DNA of 64,000 bases from Bradyrhizobium sp. CB3481 (GTDB lineage: Bacteria > Pseudomonadota > Alphaproteobacteria > Rhizobiales > Xanthobacteraceae), in contig NZ_CP121647.1 of NCBI RefSeq assembly GCF_029714305.1, forward strand, positions 1,074,501 to 1,138,500, given 5' to 3'. The first letter of the stretch is position 1. Each line of letters begins with the position of its first letter. Below the pieces are notes generated by a model. The model saw only the letters and a program-made list of their open reading frames with translations, did no database searches and had not been told where the DNA came from. This document shows, piece after piece, positions 49,392 through 57,872 of the stretch. A program made the position numbers and the translations under genes.

Positions 49392-49874
49392 TTCATTCCT
49401 CTCAAAAAAGGCTAAAGGGCCTCACCGCATCGTCGGCGCACCTTGGACGCTTGCGGCACCCACCGGGCCACCGCTCGTCCGCCGCGAGCCGCAATTTCTT
49501 AAATTCAGGCTTTCCCGTTCAACGTCCCTGAGGAACGGCCTTGCCTGCACTGCCCTGGAGCTCGTGGCGCCACGGTTTCGTTGCAATCCCTGTGCCGGGA
49601 CAGCTCCGCAATTGAGACAGTGATACTGTCCTAACTTCGACCATGCCAAATTTTTCTCTATCACACAAGCGCGTGAAAGTCCTCGCCCGCATGCGGATTC
49701 GGGCCTCGCAGCCGGGGAAAAGCTGCCGGGCAGGGCCTTGCGGCAGCAGCGTGCCCCGATCTGGCCCAAGGACCGCCGGATTTCCTAACGAAATTCGCCG
49801 CGGGTCAACGGGCGAGAGAGCGAAATGCTCCCGCCAGGGCCCGGCGGCTGCGGGGCTTACAGGAGCTTTCGATA
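49392..49874. other. Divergent intergenic region between gltB and a secreted-protein gene
   Basis: 483 bases without a supported gene. It holds the candidate sigma-54 site for gltB (separate entry) and AT-richer stretches near 49645-49670 (CAAATTTTTCTCTATCACAC). The reading frames here look non-coding. Confidence 0.5.
49581..49597 (-). promoter_or_regulatory. Candidate sigma-54 (RpoN) promoter for gltB
   Basis: On the minus strand: CGGCACAGGGATTGCAA. The invariant GG and GC are 10 bases apart, and the flanks GGCAC and TTGCAA match the consensus TGGCAC-N5-TTGCA at all but the first base. Transcription would start about 12 bases further on, leaving a leader of roughly 180 bases. Sigma-54 control would link gltBD to nitrogen status. 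Confidence 0.5.
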
Positions 49875-50615
49875 ATGAAGTTGTTCACGGGATCTTTGGC
49901 GGCGGGACTGGTCCTTTTGGCGGGCAGCGCGCAGGCGCAGGTAGCTGGGCGCTACACGGCGGCGTCGGATTTCGATGCGCCATACGCGGTGGCTCCGCCG
50001 GTGGTCCATGGGCCGCGCTACGCCCCGGGTCCGGATTACGTACCCGGCCCGCAATACGGCTACGCCCCCGGTCCCGGCCTGTTGCCGTCAACGGAAGTCT
50101 ATTCCGTGCTGCGCGACAACGGCTTCTCGCCGCTCGGCATCCCGCGGCTGCGTGGCTTCGTCTATACGATCTCGGCGATCGACAGGGGCGGCGAGGACGG
50201 CCGGCTGGTGATCGACGCCCGCAACGGCCGGATCATCCGCTTCGTGCCCTACCGTACGGGCGACAATTTCTTCGAAGACCAGAGCGCGCTGCGCCCGCCG
50301 CCGGCCGCTCCAGTGCCGCCAGCCGGCACGCAGGCTCACGTCCAGCCCGCGACACCGGCGGCCCCTGTCCAGGCCGCACCGCGGCCGTCAAAGCCGGCCG
50401 CGCAGGTGGCGAGCCGAACAGTGCCGATGCCGAAGGCCAGCCCGGTCGCTGCCAAGCCTGCGCCGGCGCCGGTCCAGCAGGCCGCGGTGCCCGCACCGAA
50501 GCCGACCGAGACACAGGCCGCGGCTGCACCGGCTGCGACCGGGACCATTCCGGACAAGTCCGCGCCGCAGATCGCGCCGACCAAGGATATGCCGAACGTG
50601 CAGGGGTTGGAGTAA
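49875..50615 (+). CDS. Exported Pro/Ala-rich protein, hypothetical
   Basis: 246 residues with a cleavable signal (LFTGSLAAGLVLLAGSAQAQ). Three parts follow: a Pro/Gly/Tyr-rich stretch (PRYAPGPDYVPGPQYGYAPG), a small folded core (VYSVLRDNGFSPLGIPRLRG; DGRLVIDARNGRIIRFVPYR) that looks PepSY-like or like a short beta/alpha domain, and a long low-complexity Pro/Ala/Lys tail. Probably periplasmic or cell-wall associated. No function recognised. The ATG follows AGGAGC. Confidence 0.75.
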   Translation: MKLFTGSLAAGLVLLAGSAQAQVAGRYTAASDFDAPYAVAPPVVHGPRYAPGPDYVPGPQYGYAPGPGLLPSTEVYSVLRDNGFSPLGIPRLRGFVYTISAIDRGGEDGRLVIDARNGRIIRFVPYRTGDNFFEDQSALRPPPAAPVPPAGTQAHVQPATPAAPVQAAPRPSKPAAQVASRTVPMPKASPVAAKPAPAPVQQAAVPAPKPTETQAAAAPAATGTIPDKSAPQIAPTKDMPNVQGLE

Positions 50616-50624
50616 AGCTTCCAT

Positions 50625-50649
50625 CGTCGCCCCTGCGAAGGCAGGGGCC
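50625..50649. repeat. Short palindromic repeat after the exported-protein gene
   Basis: GTCGCCCCTGCGAAGGCAGG with a closing GGCC forms a compact hairpin (CCCCTGC-GAAG-GCAGGGG). Likely one half of a dispersed element. Confidence 0.55.
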
Positions 50650-50742
50650 CATACCGCGTGATCTATCAATCAGAGCGATATGACAGACGCCTCTCGCAAA
50701 ACCACAGCCGGTGGTTATGGGTCGACAGCAATATCAGAACCG

Positions 50743-50768
50743 CCTCGGTCTTCCGGGGCGTTTTCTTT
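50743..50768 (+). terminator. Rho-independent terminator candidate
   Basis: CGCCTCGG-TCTT-CCGGGGCG, one G-U pair in an 8-bp stem, followed by TTTTCTTT on the plus strand. Fits the end of the exported-protein transcript; the minus-strand side lacks a T-run. Confidence 0.65.
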
Positions 50769-50775
50769 GCTCCAG

Positions 50776-51549
50776 CTATTCGTGCTGGCCCGTGGCAGCC
50801 AGGATGAGATCGGCGACCTTGTCGGGCTGCGACACCAGCGACAGGTGGCCGGCATCCAGCTCGACCGTCGTTGCGTTCATCCGCTTGGCAAGAAAGCGTT
50901 CGAGATCGGGATTGATCGTGTCGTCCTGCTTCGACACGGCATACCAGCTCGGCTTGCTGCGCCAGGCGGCGGCGGTGGTGCGGCCGGCGAACAGCGAGGC
51001 TGCGGTCGGCTCCTGCACGGCGTAGAGCACTTCCGCGGTCTTCCGGTCGACGCCATTGGCGAAATATTTCAGGAATGCATCCTCGGACAGTTTGGTGAAG
51101 CCGTCATGCTCCTGAACGCCGGCGCGCGCCGGGCCCGTCGGAAACTTCTGTGAGAGCGCGACGAAATCCTCGCCCGCGTCGGGGGCGCGCGCCGCGATAT
51201 AGACCAGCCCCGTGACCTTCGGGTCGTTGCCGACTTCGCTGATGACAGTGCCGCCCCAGGAATGCGCCACCAGCACGGTCGGACCATCCTGCTGCGCCAG
51301 CGCGCGGCGCGTGGCGGCGACCGAGTCTTCCAGCGAGGTCAGCGGATTCTGGACCGCGGTGACGTGAAGCCCGGCCGCCTGCAGCCGCGGAATAACTTTT
51401 GACCAGCTGGATCCGTCGGCCCAGGCGCCGTGCACCAGCACGACGTTCTTGATCTTTTCAGGCGCGGCAGCGAGCGCCGGCGCGGTTTGCGCGCCGAGCG
51501 ATCCGGCAAGAAGGGCGGCAACGACTGTCAGTGTTCGCAAGGTTTTCAT
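50776..51549 (-). CDS. Exported alpha/beta hydrolase
   Basis: 257 residues from the ATG at 51549 (GGAG seven bases upstream), with a signal peptide (LRTLTVVAALLAGSLGAQTAP). The fold begins KNVVLVHGAWADGSSWSKVI. The nucleophile elbow is VLVAHSWGGTVI (Ser in H-S-W-G-G). The acid and His lie in SKQDDTINPDLERF and ELDAGHLSLVSQPDKVADL. It resembles the secreted esterase group with an oxyanion HGAWAD motif. Substrate unknown. Confidence 0.88.
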   Translation of the reverse strand: MKTLRTLTVVAALLAGSLGAQTAPALAAAPEKIKNVVLVHGAWADGSSWSKVIPRLQAAGLHVTAVQNPLTSLEDSVAATRRALAQQDGPTVLVAHSWGGTVISEVGNDPKVTGLVYIAARAPDAGEDFVALSQKFPTGPARAGVQEHDGFTKLSEDAFLKYFANGVDRKTAEVLYAVQEPTAASLFAGRTTAAAWRSKPSWYAVSKQDDTINPDLERFLAKRMNATTVELDAGHLSLVSQPDKVADLILAATGQHE

Positions 51550-51672
51550 CGATCTGCTCCGTATCTGGTTGTCCCGGCTCGTTGGCAATTTCGATGGGAG
51601 CAGCAGCATCGTTACGGTCGTCACGCCGACGTGATGCACCTTTACGACGAGAATGCGGACCAGATGGCGCGC

Positions 51673-51704
51673 AAAAAAACGCCCCGGTTTCCCGGGGCGT
51701 TTTC
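51673..51704 (-). terminator. Rho-independent terminator of hsp20
   Basis: On the minus strand ACGCCCCGG-GAAA-CCGGGGCGT followed by seven T. A perfect 9-bp GC-rich stem 37 bases after the hsp20 stop. T residues also follow on the plus strand, so it may work in both directions. Confidence 0.85.
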
Positions 51705-51740
51705 GCATTCAGCCAATATCTGCTGAACGGCTGGCCGCCG

Positions 51741-52208
51741 TTACGCGGCGACGGAAGCGTCGACCACCTGCGGGGCCTGCGCGCCCGAGCTGATCGGAAT
51801 GCTGCGCGGCTTCTTGGCCTCGGGGATCTCGCGGACGAGATCGACATGGAGCAGGCCGTTCTCGAGCGAAGCGTTCTTCACCTGCACGAAATCGGCAAGC
51901 TGGAAGACGCGCTCGAAGGCGCGCGCGGCGATGCCGCGGTAGAGCACTTCGGATTTGTCCTTGCCGTTCTCATTGGCGGTCTTCTCGCCCTTGATCGTCA
52001 GCGTATTTTCCTTCGCGACGATCGAAAGCTCGCCTTGCGAGAAGCCGGATACCGCAACGCTGATGCGGTAGGCGTTCTCGCCGGTGCGCTCGATATTGTA
52101 GGGCGGATAACCGGGGCTGCCGTCGGAGGTCACCTGGTCGAGCAGATTGAAGAAGCGGTCGAAGCCGACGGTGGAACGATAAAACGGGGTGAGATCATAG
52201 GTACGCAT
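51741..52208 (-). CDS. Small heat-shock protein, Hsp20/IbpA family
   Basis: 155-residue holdase chaperone. The N-terminal class A pattern (MRTYDLTPFYRSTVGFDRF) matches alphaproteobacterial HspA/IbpA proteins. The alpha-crystallin domain spans about 40-125 (YRISVAVSGFSQGELSIVAK; RAFERVFQLADFVQV; ENGLLHVDLVRE), and the C-terminal IPI motif is RSIPISS. The start is the ATG with GGAGGA upstream, which is part of the thermometer hairpin. Regulation by both RpoH and a ROSE element is supported (separate entries). Confidence 0.95.
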   Translation of the reverse strand: MRTYDLTPFYRSTVGFDRFFNLLDQVTSDGSPGYPPYNIERTGENAYRISVAVSGFSQGELSIVAKENTLTIKGEKTANENGKDKSEVLYRGIAARAFERVFQLADFVQVKNASLENGLLHVDLVREIPEAKKPRSIPISSGAQAPQVVDASVAA

Positions 52209-52334
52209 AGATAGTCCTCCATTGAGCGACTGTTTCAATTACCCGCCCGCCATCGGGCCGGGCCGTAGTCCGTGCAGCCTCAGTTTTTCGGAGCCTTCCG
52301 TTTCGGGTCCGAAACACTGGTAGCGGCCTGCACA
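52209..52334 (-). promoter_or_regulatory. ROSE-type RNA thermometer in the hsp20 leader
   Basis: The leader of about 125 bases ends in a hairpin masking the ribosome site: AGTC-G-CTC-AATG-GAG-GACT (minus strand, 52213-52231). It contains the ROSE signature UCGCU opposite AGGA, with the single bulged G that makes the helix heat-labile. A GC-rich hairpin (CCCG...CGGG) lies just upstream, as in known ROSE elements of Bradyrhizobium hsp genes. At low temperature the Shine-Dalgarno is hidden. Confidence 0.75.
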
Positions 52335-52340
52335 GAAATG

Positions 52341-52368
52341 ATATGGGAGGGGTGAAATGGCGTTCAAG
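52341..52368 (-). promoter_or_regulatory. RpoH (sigma-32) promoter of hsp20
   Basis: Minus-strand CTTGAA (52363-52368), 14-base spacer, TCCCATAT (52341-52348). The -35 is identical to the sigma-32 consensus and the -10 matches CCCCATNT at seven of eight positions. The predicted start near 52334 gives a leader long enough for the ROSE element. Confidence 0.75.
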
Positions 52369-52439
52369 AGGGGCGAAACGGGCCCCTTTTTGCGCCCCCG
52401 CCTTGATTTCCAGCCTTTTTCACCTATTCGGTTCCCGTC

Positions 52440-53387
52440 ATGACGCTCGTCTCGATCCCCGCCAACCCGGTTCCGGAGGACGTCGTCTCGGGTACCATCA
52501 AGACGCCCGATGGGGCGGAACTGCGGTTCGCGCGCTGGGCGCCGCCGGCCGGGCGCAAGGGCACGGTCTGCGTCTTCACCGGGCGCAGCGAGCCGATCGA
52601 GAAATATTTCGAGACAGTGCGCGACCTGCGCGACCGCGGCTTTGCGGTGGCGATGATCGACTGGCGCGGGCAGGGTCATTCCTCGCGCCGGCTGCGCGAT
52701 CCGCGCAAGGGTTATGTCCGCGACTTCTCCGATTACGAGGTCGACGTCGAAACCTTCGTGCAGCAGGTGGTGCTGCCGGATTGCCCGCCGCCCTTTTTCG
52801 CGCTGGCGCATTCGATGGGCGGCGCCGTGATGCTGAGGATCGCGCATGCCGGAAAGCGCTGGTTCGACCGCATGGTGCTGTCGGCGCCGATGATCGACCT
52901 GCCGGGGCGCACGACTGCATTTCCGGCGCGGGCACTGCTGCGCGTGATGCGGCTGATGGGGCAGGGCGGCCGCTACGTGCCCGGCGGCGGCGATAAGTTG
53001 ACCGGCACGGAATCCTTCATCAACAATCCCTTCACCAGCGATCCCGTGCGCTACGCGCGCAACGCCGCAATCTTCGAGGAAGATCCGACGCTTGGCCTCG
53101 GCTCACCGACGGTAGCCTGGGCCGATACCGCGTTCCGGGCGATGAATACGTTTCGCGGCATGAACTACCCATCGGAAATCCGCCAGCCGATCCTGATGCT
53201 GGCCGCCAGCAACGACAGCATCGTGTCGACCGCCGCGATCGAGGAGTTCGCCTATCACCTGCGCGCCGGCTCGCACCTCGTCATCGCCGGCTCCAAGCAT
53301 GAAATCCTGCAGGAGCAGGACCGCTACCGCAGCCAATTCTGGGCGGCGTTCGACGCCTTCGTGCCGGGCACGCCGCTGTTCAAGTGA
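52440..53387 (+). CDS. Alpha/beta hydrolase (lysophospholipase/monoacylglycerol lipase type)
   Basis: 315 residues, no signal peptide. PldB-like features: VCVFTGRSEPIEKYFETVRD, the strand-turn AMIDWRGQGHSSR and the nucleophile elbow ALAHSMGGAVML (Ser in H-S-M-G-G). The acid is in LMLAASNDSIVSTAAIE and the His in VIAGSKHEILQEQDRYR. It faces hsp20 head-to-head. Likely a cytosolic lipase/esterase of membrane-lipid turnover; the precise substrate is not known. Confidence 0.92.
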   Translation: MTLVSIPANPVPEDVVSGTIKTPDGAELRFARWAPPAGRKGTVCVFTGRSEPIEKYFETVRDLRDRGFAVAMIDWRGQGHSSRRLRDPRKGYVRDFSDYEVDVETFVQQVVLPDCPPPFFALAHSMGGAVMLRIAHAGKRWFDRMVLSAPMIDLPGRTTAFPARALLRVMRLMGQGGRYVPGGGDKLTGTESFINNPFTSDPVRYARNAAIFEEDPTLGLGSPTVAWADTAFRAMNTFRGMNYPSEIRQPILMLAASNDSIVSTAAIEEFAYHLRAGSHLVIAGSKHEILQEQDRYRSQFWAAFDAFVPGTPLFK

Positions 53388-53409
53388 TGTTCTGGCATCC
53401 GTGTGCGTT

Positions 53410-53562
53410 CCCCGGATGCTGCGCAGCGCCATAAGCGCGTTCACGCGCGTCTTCGACGCGCTATGGTTGGCGGCGTGGTGCGCTGCTGATCCGGGGTCTA
53501 TCCGCTGAGGCGTGGGTCCCGGCTCTGCGGAGCAGCGTTTCACACTGCACCGCGTCCCGGGA
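53410..53562. repeat. Composite palindromic repeat (two adjacent inverted repeats)
   Basis: First unit: CCCCGGATGCTGCGCAGCGC to GTGCGCTGCTGATCCGGGG (53410-53496). Second unit: TGGGTCCCGGCTCTGCGGAG to CGCGTCCCGGGA (53513-53562). It fills the gap between two convergent genes. Confidence 0.75.
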
Positions 53563-53571
53563 CATGAGAGC

Positions 53572-54234
53572 TTATGTTTTAGGAGCCGCAGGCTTCGGCA
53601 ACCTTGCCGTGATGCGCTCGGGCAGCCGCCGCTCGATGAACAGCATTCTGACTTCGGCGACGCTGAGATAGCGTGCCTCGCCTTCGCCCTTGCCGAGGAT
53701 TTTCAGCAGCACCGGCCACTCGCCCTTCATCAGGATCGGGAAGTACCAGCGCGCCGCGTCGCCGTCGCGCTTGATATTGGCCGCCATGAAGGCCTCGATT
53801 TCCTTTGCTGTCAGGCCGGTCTCGATGCCGCCTGCAGGATCCTTGCAGTCCTTGCCGAAGCTGGCGAGCCGCTCGATCTGGTCTTCGTGAACCTTGGCCT
53901 CGGCGTCGAGAATGCGCGAGCCGCCACCATGCTTGTCGAGCGGGCCGTTGCGCAGTTCGTCGAGCAGGGCACCCGAGGTCGCGCTCTTGAACACGCTCAC
54001 CGGGCCGAGGCCGTTGGCGATGCCGGCAACCATCCGCGTTTCGATGTGCACCTTGGTCAGGGCGGAGCCGGTCTCGCCGCTGGCACATCCGACCATCTCG
54101 GCAAGCTGCGACAGCGGCACGACGTGGCCGCCGACATAACCGCCCGCGACCAGCGCACGCAGGAACGGGCAAGGATTGTTAGTTGAGACCGGAAATTGCC
54201 CGGCGAGCGCGGTGCCAATCGCATGATCCGACAT
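53572..54234 (-). CDS. Protein with a Pro-Cys-Pro peroxygenase-like N-terminal motif
   Basis: 220 residues, no signal peptide. Residues 20-46 (NPCPFLRALVAGGYVGGHVV, then PLSQLAE) resemble the start of the haem-thiolate peroxidase family (Peroxidase_2: C-P-x-L-N-x-L-A-N-x-G-Y), with Cys22 in the position of the haem ligand. Further on, LDKHGGGSRILDAEAKVHED could correspond to the acid/base region, but the usual E-H-D triad is not obvious. The C-terminal KGEGEARYLSVAEVRMLFIE carries a regular segment found after that domain in some proteins. The family assignment is tentative; otherwise an orphan. Confidence 0.55.
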   Translation of the reverse strand: MSDHAIGTALAGQFPVSTNNPCPFLRALVAGGYVGGHVVPLSQLAEMVGCASGETGSALTKVHIETRMVAGIANGLGPVSVFKSATSGALLDELRNGPLDKHGGGSRILDAEAKVHEDQIERLASFGKDCKDPAGGIETGLTAKEIEAFMAANIKRDGDAARWYFPILMKGEWPVLLKILGKGEGEARYLSVAEVRMLFIERRLPERITARLPKPAAPKT

Positions 54235-54393
54235 GGTTCAAAATCCTCAAAGGCGCCGAATATGAAAATGGCCCGTCCGCGGCGCGGAGCGAGTGACGGT
54301 TCTGAAAAAGGAAATTCGGCGAGGCGCTACTTCAGGGTGTAGGCAAGTCTTGGCGGAATTCGCCGCCGTGTCAACCGACCGCCTCACACGTGC

Positions 54394-56199
54394 TCAGGAA
54401 TCCGCGGCAAGCTTCGGTGAGGACTCGACGAGCGCAAGCCTGCTGAAGGGGACGCCCGCCTTCACCAGGCCATCGCGATAATGTGCGACGTCGGCCGCCG
54501 ACTTCCAGCGGAAGTTCCGCAGGTGCCGGTCGACGGTCAGGGTCGGATAGTTGCTCAAGAGCACCTCGGCCGCGCTCACCGCTTCGGCGGTGCGTCCCAA
54601 TTGCGCGAACGCCGCCGCGCGTATCGCGAGCGCCTGAAGATGGTTGGGATTCATATAAAGCTGTTCACGTGCCCAGGACAGCGAGGCGTCATACTGTCCG
54701 AGCAGGTAATGCGCGAATGCATTGACGGCCGCCCATTGATAGCGGGGATCGTTGCTGCCGCTCTGTGCCGCCATCGTGAACAGCTCGATGGCGTTGCGGT
54801 GTTCACCGGAAACCAGATGACACACGCCGAGCACGCCGCGCGCGCCCATGTCGTAGGGATTGAGTGACACCGCCCGCTTTCCTGCGTCCATCGCCGCCTC
54901 GAAATTTCCTTCTGCGGCATGCACGTAGGCGAGAATCTGGAACGCAAAGGACGAACGGGGATCGAGCCGGACGCTGCTCTCCGCTAGGCTCATCGCGGCA
55001 TCCCATACTTCGCGCGTACCTTTGATCCATCCAAGCTGCATGCCCTGGACAAGGACGGTGGCGAGATAGGCGCGCGCGATCGAGAGCGTCGGATCGAGCG
55101 CGATCGCTTCCTTGAACAGCCCGATCGAGGTTTCGACGTCGGCCTGGGTCTGCAGATAGTAGTAGGACAGCCCCTTGAGGAACCGATCCCAGGCGGTGAT
55201 GTCGTTGGACGAGGAGCGCGGCGGTGCGGAGGCCTCCGCCCGATAGATCTCGGCTGCGATCGCCGCCGACAGGCTGGTGGTGAGCTCGTCCTGCATCGCA
55301 AAGAGGTCGCCGATATCGCGGTCGAACCGGCCGGTCCATAATTGCTCGCCGTTCTCGGGCGCGATCAACTCGGCGGTGACGCGGATCTTGTTGGGCGAGC
55401 GGCGCACGGACCCCTGAATCAGGTAGGTGGCGTCGATCTCGCGCGCGATCAGGCGCGTGCTCACGTTCTTGCCCTTGAACGAGAAGGTCGAGGGCCGGCT
55501 CAGCACCCGGTAGAACGATTGCAGCGAAAGCGCGTGGATCAGGTCCTCGGTCAGCCCATCGGCAAAATACTCGTCGGCGCTTTCGCTCAGATTGGCGAAT
55601 GGGAGTACGCCCACGATCGCGGTGCGATACTGGGCGGGCAGGTTGGTGGCCGATGTCTCCTTGGGCGCTGGGGCGCCGGCATCGGCGCCGTCGGGCTGCC
55701 AGGTCCAGACATGGATCGGCTCCTCGATATTCTTGAACCGGTGGGGACCGGCATCGACGAAGGTGACGCTGAGACGCTTGCCGGCCTCGTGACAGGCCTT
55801 GCTGGAAACCGCCACGCCGCCGGGGGCGGCGACCGATTCGAGGCGGACGGCGATATTGACGTCGTCGCCGAACACCTCGTCCTCGTCGGCCATCACGTCG
55901 CCCATGTGGATGCCCATGCGGAACTGCATGATGCGATCGGACGGCAGATGCTCGTTCCGTTCCGCCATCACCATCTGCATGGCCACCGCAGCCTCGATCG
56001 CCCCGACGATGGAGGGAAATTCCAGAAGAAAGCCGTCGCCGGTGTTCTTCACCAGGCGGCCGCCGTGATTGAGGATGATCGGATAGATCGCGGTGCGATG
56101 GGCCTTGAACGTGGCGTGCGTTCCCGCCTCGTCGGCCCCCATCATGCGGGAATAGCCGGCGACGTCAGCGCAGACGATGGCTGCCAGGCGTCTTTCCAT
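54394..56199 (-). CDS. Class III adenylate/guanylate cyclase with TolB-like and TPR regions
   Basis: 601 residues. The cyclase domain (1-165) has metal aspartates Asp12 (VCADVAGYSRMMG) and Asp55 (VKNTGDGFLLEFPS), and FGDDVNIAVRLESVAAPGG for substrate contacts. A region like the TolB N-terminus follows (GVLPFANLSESADEYFADGL; YLIQGSVRRSPNKIRVTAEL). About eight TPR-type helices (from residue 300; FKEAIALDPTLSIARAYLAT; AAMDAGKRAVSLNPYDMGAR) end the protein. This cyclase-TPR architecture is frequent in Bradyrhizobium. No membrane segment is visible. Its signal is unknown. Confidence 0.92.
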   Translation of the reverse strand: MERRLAAIVCADVAGYSRMMGADEAGTHATFKAHRTAIYPIILNHGGRLVKNTGDGFLLEFPSIVGAIEAAVAMQMVMAERNEHLPSDRIMQFRMGIHMGDVMADEDEVFGDDVNIAVRLESVAAPGGVAVSSKACHEAGKRLSVTFVDAGPHRFKNIEEPIHVWTWQPDGADAGAPAPKETSATNLPAQYRTAIVGVLPFANLSESADEYFADGLTEDLIHALSLQSFYRVLSRPSTFSFKGKNVSTRLIAREIDATYLIQGSVRRSPNKIRVTAELIAPENGEQLWTGRFDRDIGDLFAMQDELTTSLSAAIAAEIYRAEASAPPRSSSNDITAWDRFLKGLSYYYLQTQADVETSIGLFKEAIALDPTLSIARAYLATVLVQGMQLGWIKGTREVWDAAMSLAESSVRLDPRSSFAFQILAYVHAAEGNFEAAMDAGKRAVSLNPYDMGARGVLGVCHLVSGEHRNAIELFTMAAQSGSNDPRYQWAAVNAFAHYLLGQYDASLSWAREQLYMNPNHLQALAIRAAAFAQLGRTAEAVSAAEVLLSNYPTLTVDRHLRNFRWKSAADVAHYRDGLVKAGVPFSRLALVESSPKLAADS

Positions 56200-56383
56200 G
56201 TCCCCTTTATATCCCCAACTGCGCCGGAATGCGCAGCATAACCACTACGCGCTCAGTCGACCAATTCCAATGTTTATAAAATATGCGCATTCTGGTGGAA
56301 GGCCGATTTGCCATGATAGTACTGCAATCCTTCCAGATTGGCATGCGCGCCATTGGTCTCACACGAAAGGGAACCCGTTAACG

Positions 56384-57028
56384 ATGGCGGAAGCGCTCGG
56401 CATTCACGAACTATGGCTGTTTGTCATCTCGGGGCTGCTGCTCAACATCACCCCGGGGCCGGATACGGCCTACATTATCGGCCGCAGCATCCAGTTCGGC
56501 TGGCGTGGCGGGGTGGCGGCGGCGACCGGGATCTGCGCCGGCTGTCTCGTGCACGTGTTTGGCGCGGCCATCGGCCTGTCGGCGCTGCTGATGGCCTCGT
56601 CCGCCGCCTTTACTGTCCTGAAATGGGTCGGCGCCGCCTACCTGTTGTTCACCGGCGTGCAGATGTTGCTGTCGCGATCGCGGCCGCTGGCGGAGGCTGC
56701 CTCAGCCGGCGGCGAAGCGTCGCTTGCCTGTGTGTTCTGGCAGGGCGCGCTGACCAACGTGCTCAATCCGAAGGTGGCGCTGTTCTTTCTGGCATTCCTG
56801 CCGCAGTTCGTGGCGGCGGAGTCTGCCCACAAGACGCTGGCCTTCCTGGCGCTCGGCCTGATCTTCATCACCAGCGGCACGTTGTGGTGCTTTTGCATCG
56901 CCGCCTTCGCGGCCCGCGCCGCCGGCCGCATCCGGGAGTCGGCCGGTGCGGTGGCCTGGGTCAACCGCGCGCTCGGCGGGCTGTTCGTCTATCTCGGCAT
57001 CCGCGTGGCGATGCTGGAGGCGCGCTAG
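56384..57028 (+). CDS. LysE family translocator (amino-acid exporter)
   Basis: 214 residues with six hydrophobic segments. The family motif NITPGPDTAYIIGRSIQFGW is near the N-terminus, FWQGALTNVLNPKVALFFLA in the middle and VNRALGGLFVYLGIRVA at the end. It is the RhtB branch, exporting amino acids or homoserine lactones. Start at the ATG after GGGAACCCGTTAACG; a longer upstream frame is non-coding. It meets the TauE gene tail to tail. Confidence 0.9.
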   Translation: MAEALGIHELWLFVISGLLLNITPGPDTAYIIGRSIQFGWRGGVAAATGICAGCLVHVFGAAIGLSALLMASSAAFTVLKWVGAAYLLFTGVQMLLSRSRPLAEAASAGGEASLACVFWQGALTNVLNPKVALFFLAFLPQFVAAESAHKTLAFLALGLIFITSGTLWCFCIAAFAARAAGRIRESAGAVAWVNRALGGLFVYLGIRVAMLEAR

Positions 57029-57780
57029 ACACCGACCAACTTCGCGAGTGCATTGCCGGCAAGGTAGAGCCCCAGGGCAATCATGCCGATCTGAAACCAG
57101 CGCCGGAAAGTTTCCGGCTGCAATCGCGCGCGTGCCGCCTGCCCAATGAACATGCCGATGAACGAGCACGCCAGCGCGACTGCACCCGGCAGTGCGCTTG
57201 CCGCCGTCAGCAGGCCTTCACTGGTGAGGTTGAAGCCAAGCGCCAGCGTCGCAACGGTGAAGAACACGCCGAGCGCCTGGATCAGCTCGTCCTTCTCCAT
57301 GCCGATCGCCTGCAGGAACGGCACCGAGGGAATCACCTGCACGCCGGTTGCCGCGGAAACCATGCCGGTGATGACGCCGACAACGCCGCCCACCCATTTT
57401 TCGTTGTGGCGCTCGATGCTGATATGCAGCTTGCAGAGACCGATGACGGCATTGAGCACCAGCAACAAGCCGAGTGCGATCGTGGTGTAGCGTGCGTAGG
57501 GACCGGTCAGCGATCCGGCGTTCAGCCAGATGCCCACGACGGTTCCGATCAGCAGCGGCCATAGCCGACGGAGGATGTCGCGAAGATAGGGGCCGCCGAA
57601 TGTCTGCCAGATATTGGTGACGATCGCGGGAACAATCACGATGGCGATCGCCTGGCCCGGCGGCATCGATATCGCGAGCAGGCCCATTGCCACCGTGGGC
57701 AGGCCGAGCCCGAGAGCTCCCTTGACGAAGCCGGCCAGCAGCAGGGCGGCGGCGATGAAAGGCAGTGCGGAATCGAACAT
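57025..57780 (-). CDS. Sulfite exporter TauE/SafE family protein
   Basis: 251 residues with about eight hydrophobic segments in two homologous halves. Motifs: FIAAALLLAGFVKGALGLGL at the N-terminus (the conserved 'GFxxGxxGxG'), and in the second half GVVGVITGMVSAATGVQVIP. The family transports sulfite, sulfoacetate or other organosulfonates. Its stop codon shares the palindrome CTAG with the LysE stop. Substrate unknown. Confidence 0.9.
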   Translation of the reverse strand: MFDSALPFIAAALLLAGFVKGALGLGLPTVAMGLLAISMPPGQAIAIVIVPAIVTNIWQTFGGPYLRDILRRLWPLLIGTVVGIWLNAGSLTGPYARYTTIALGLLLVLNAVIGLCKLHISIERHNEKWVGGVVGVITGMVSAATGVQVIPSVPFLQAIGMEKDELIQALGVFFTVATLALGFNLTSEGLLTAASALPGAVALACSFIGMFIGQAARARLQPETFRRWFQIGMIALGLYLAGNALAKLVGV

Positions 57781-57872
57781 GCCGGCGACATTGACCGATC
57801 GCGATTATCGGCACAATCTGGAGATTACGGAGACAGCCTTCGGTAAAGTCGAAGTCAGGTGATGACGTCTTC

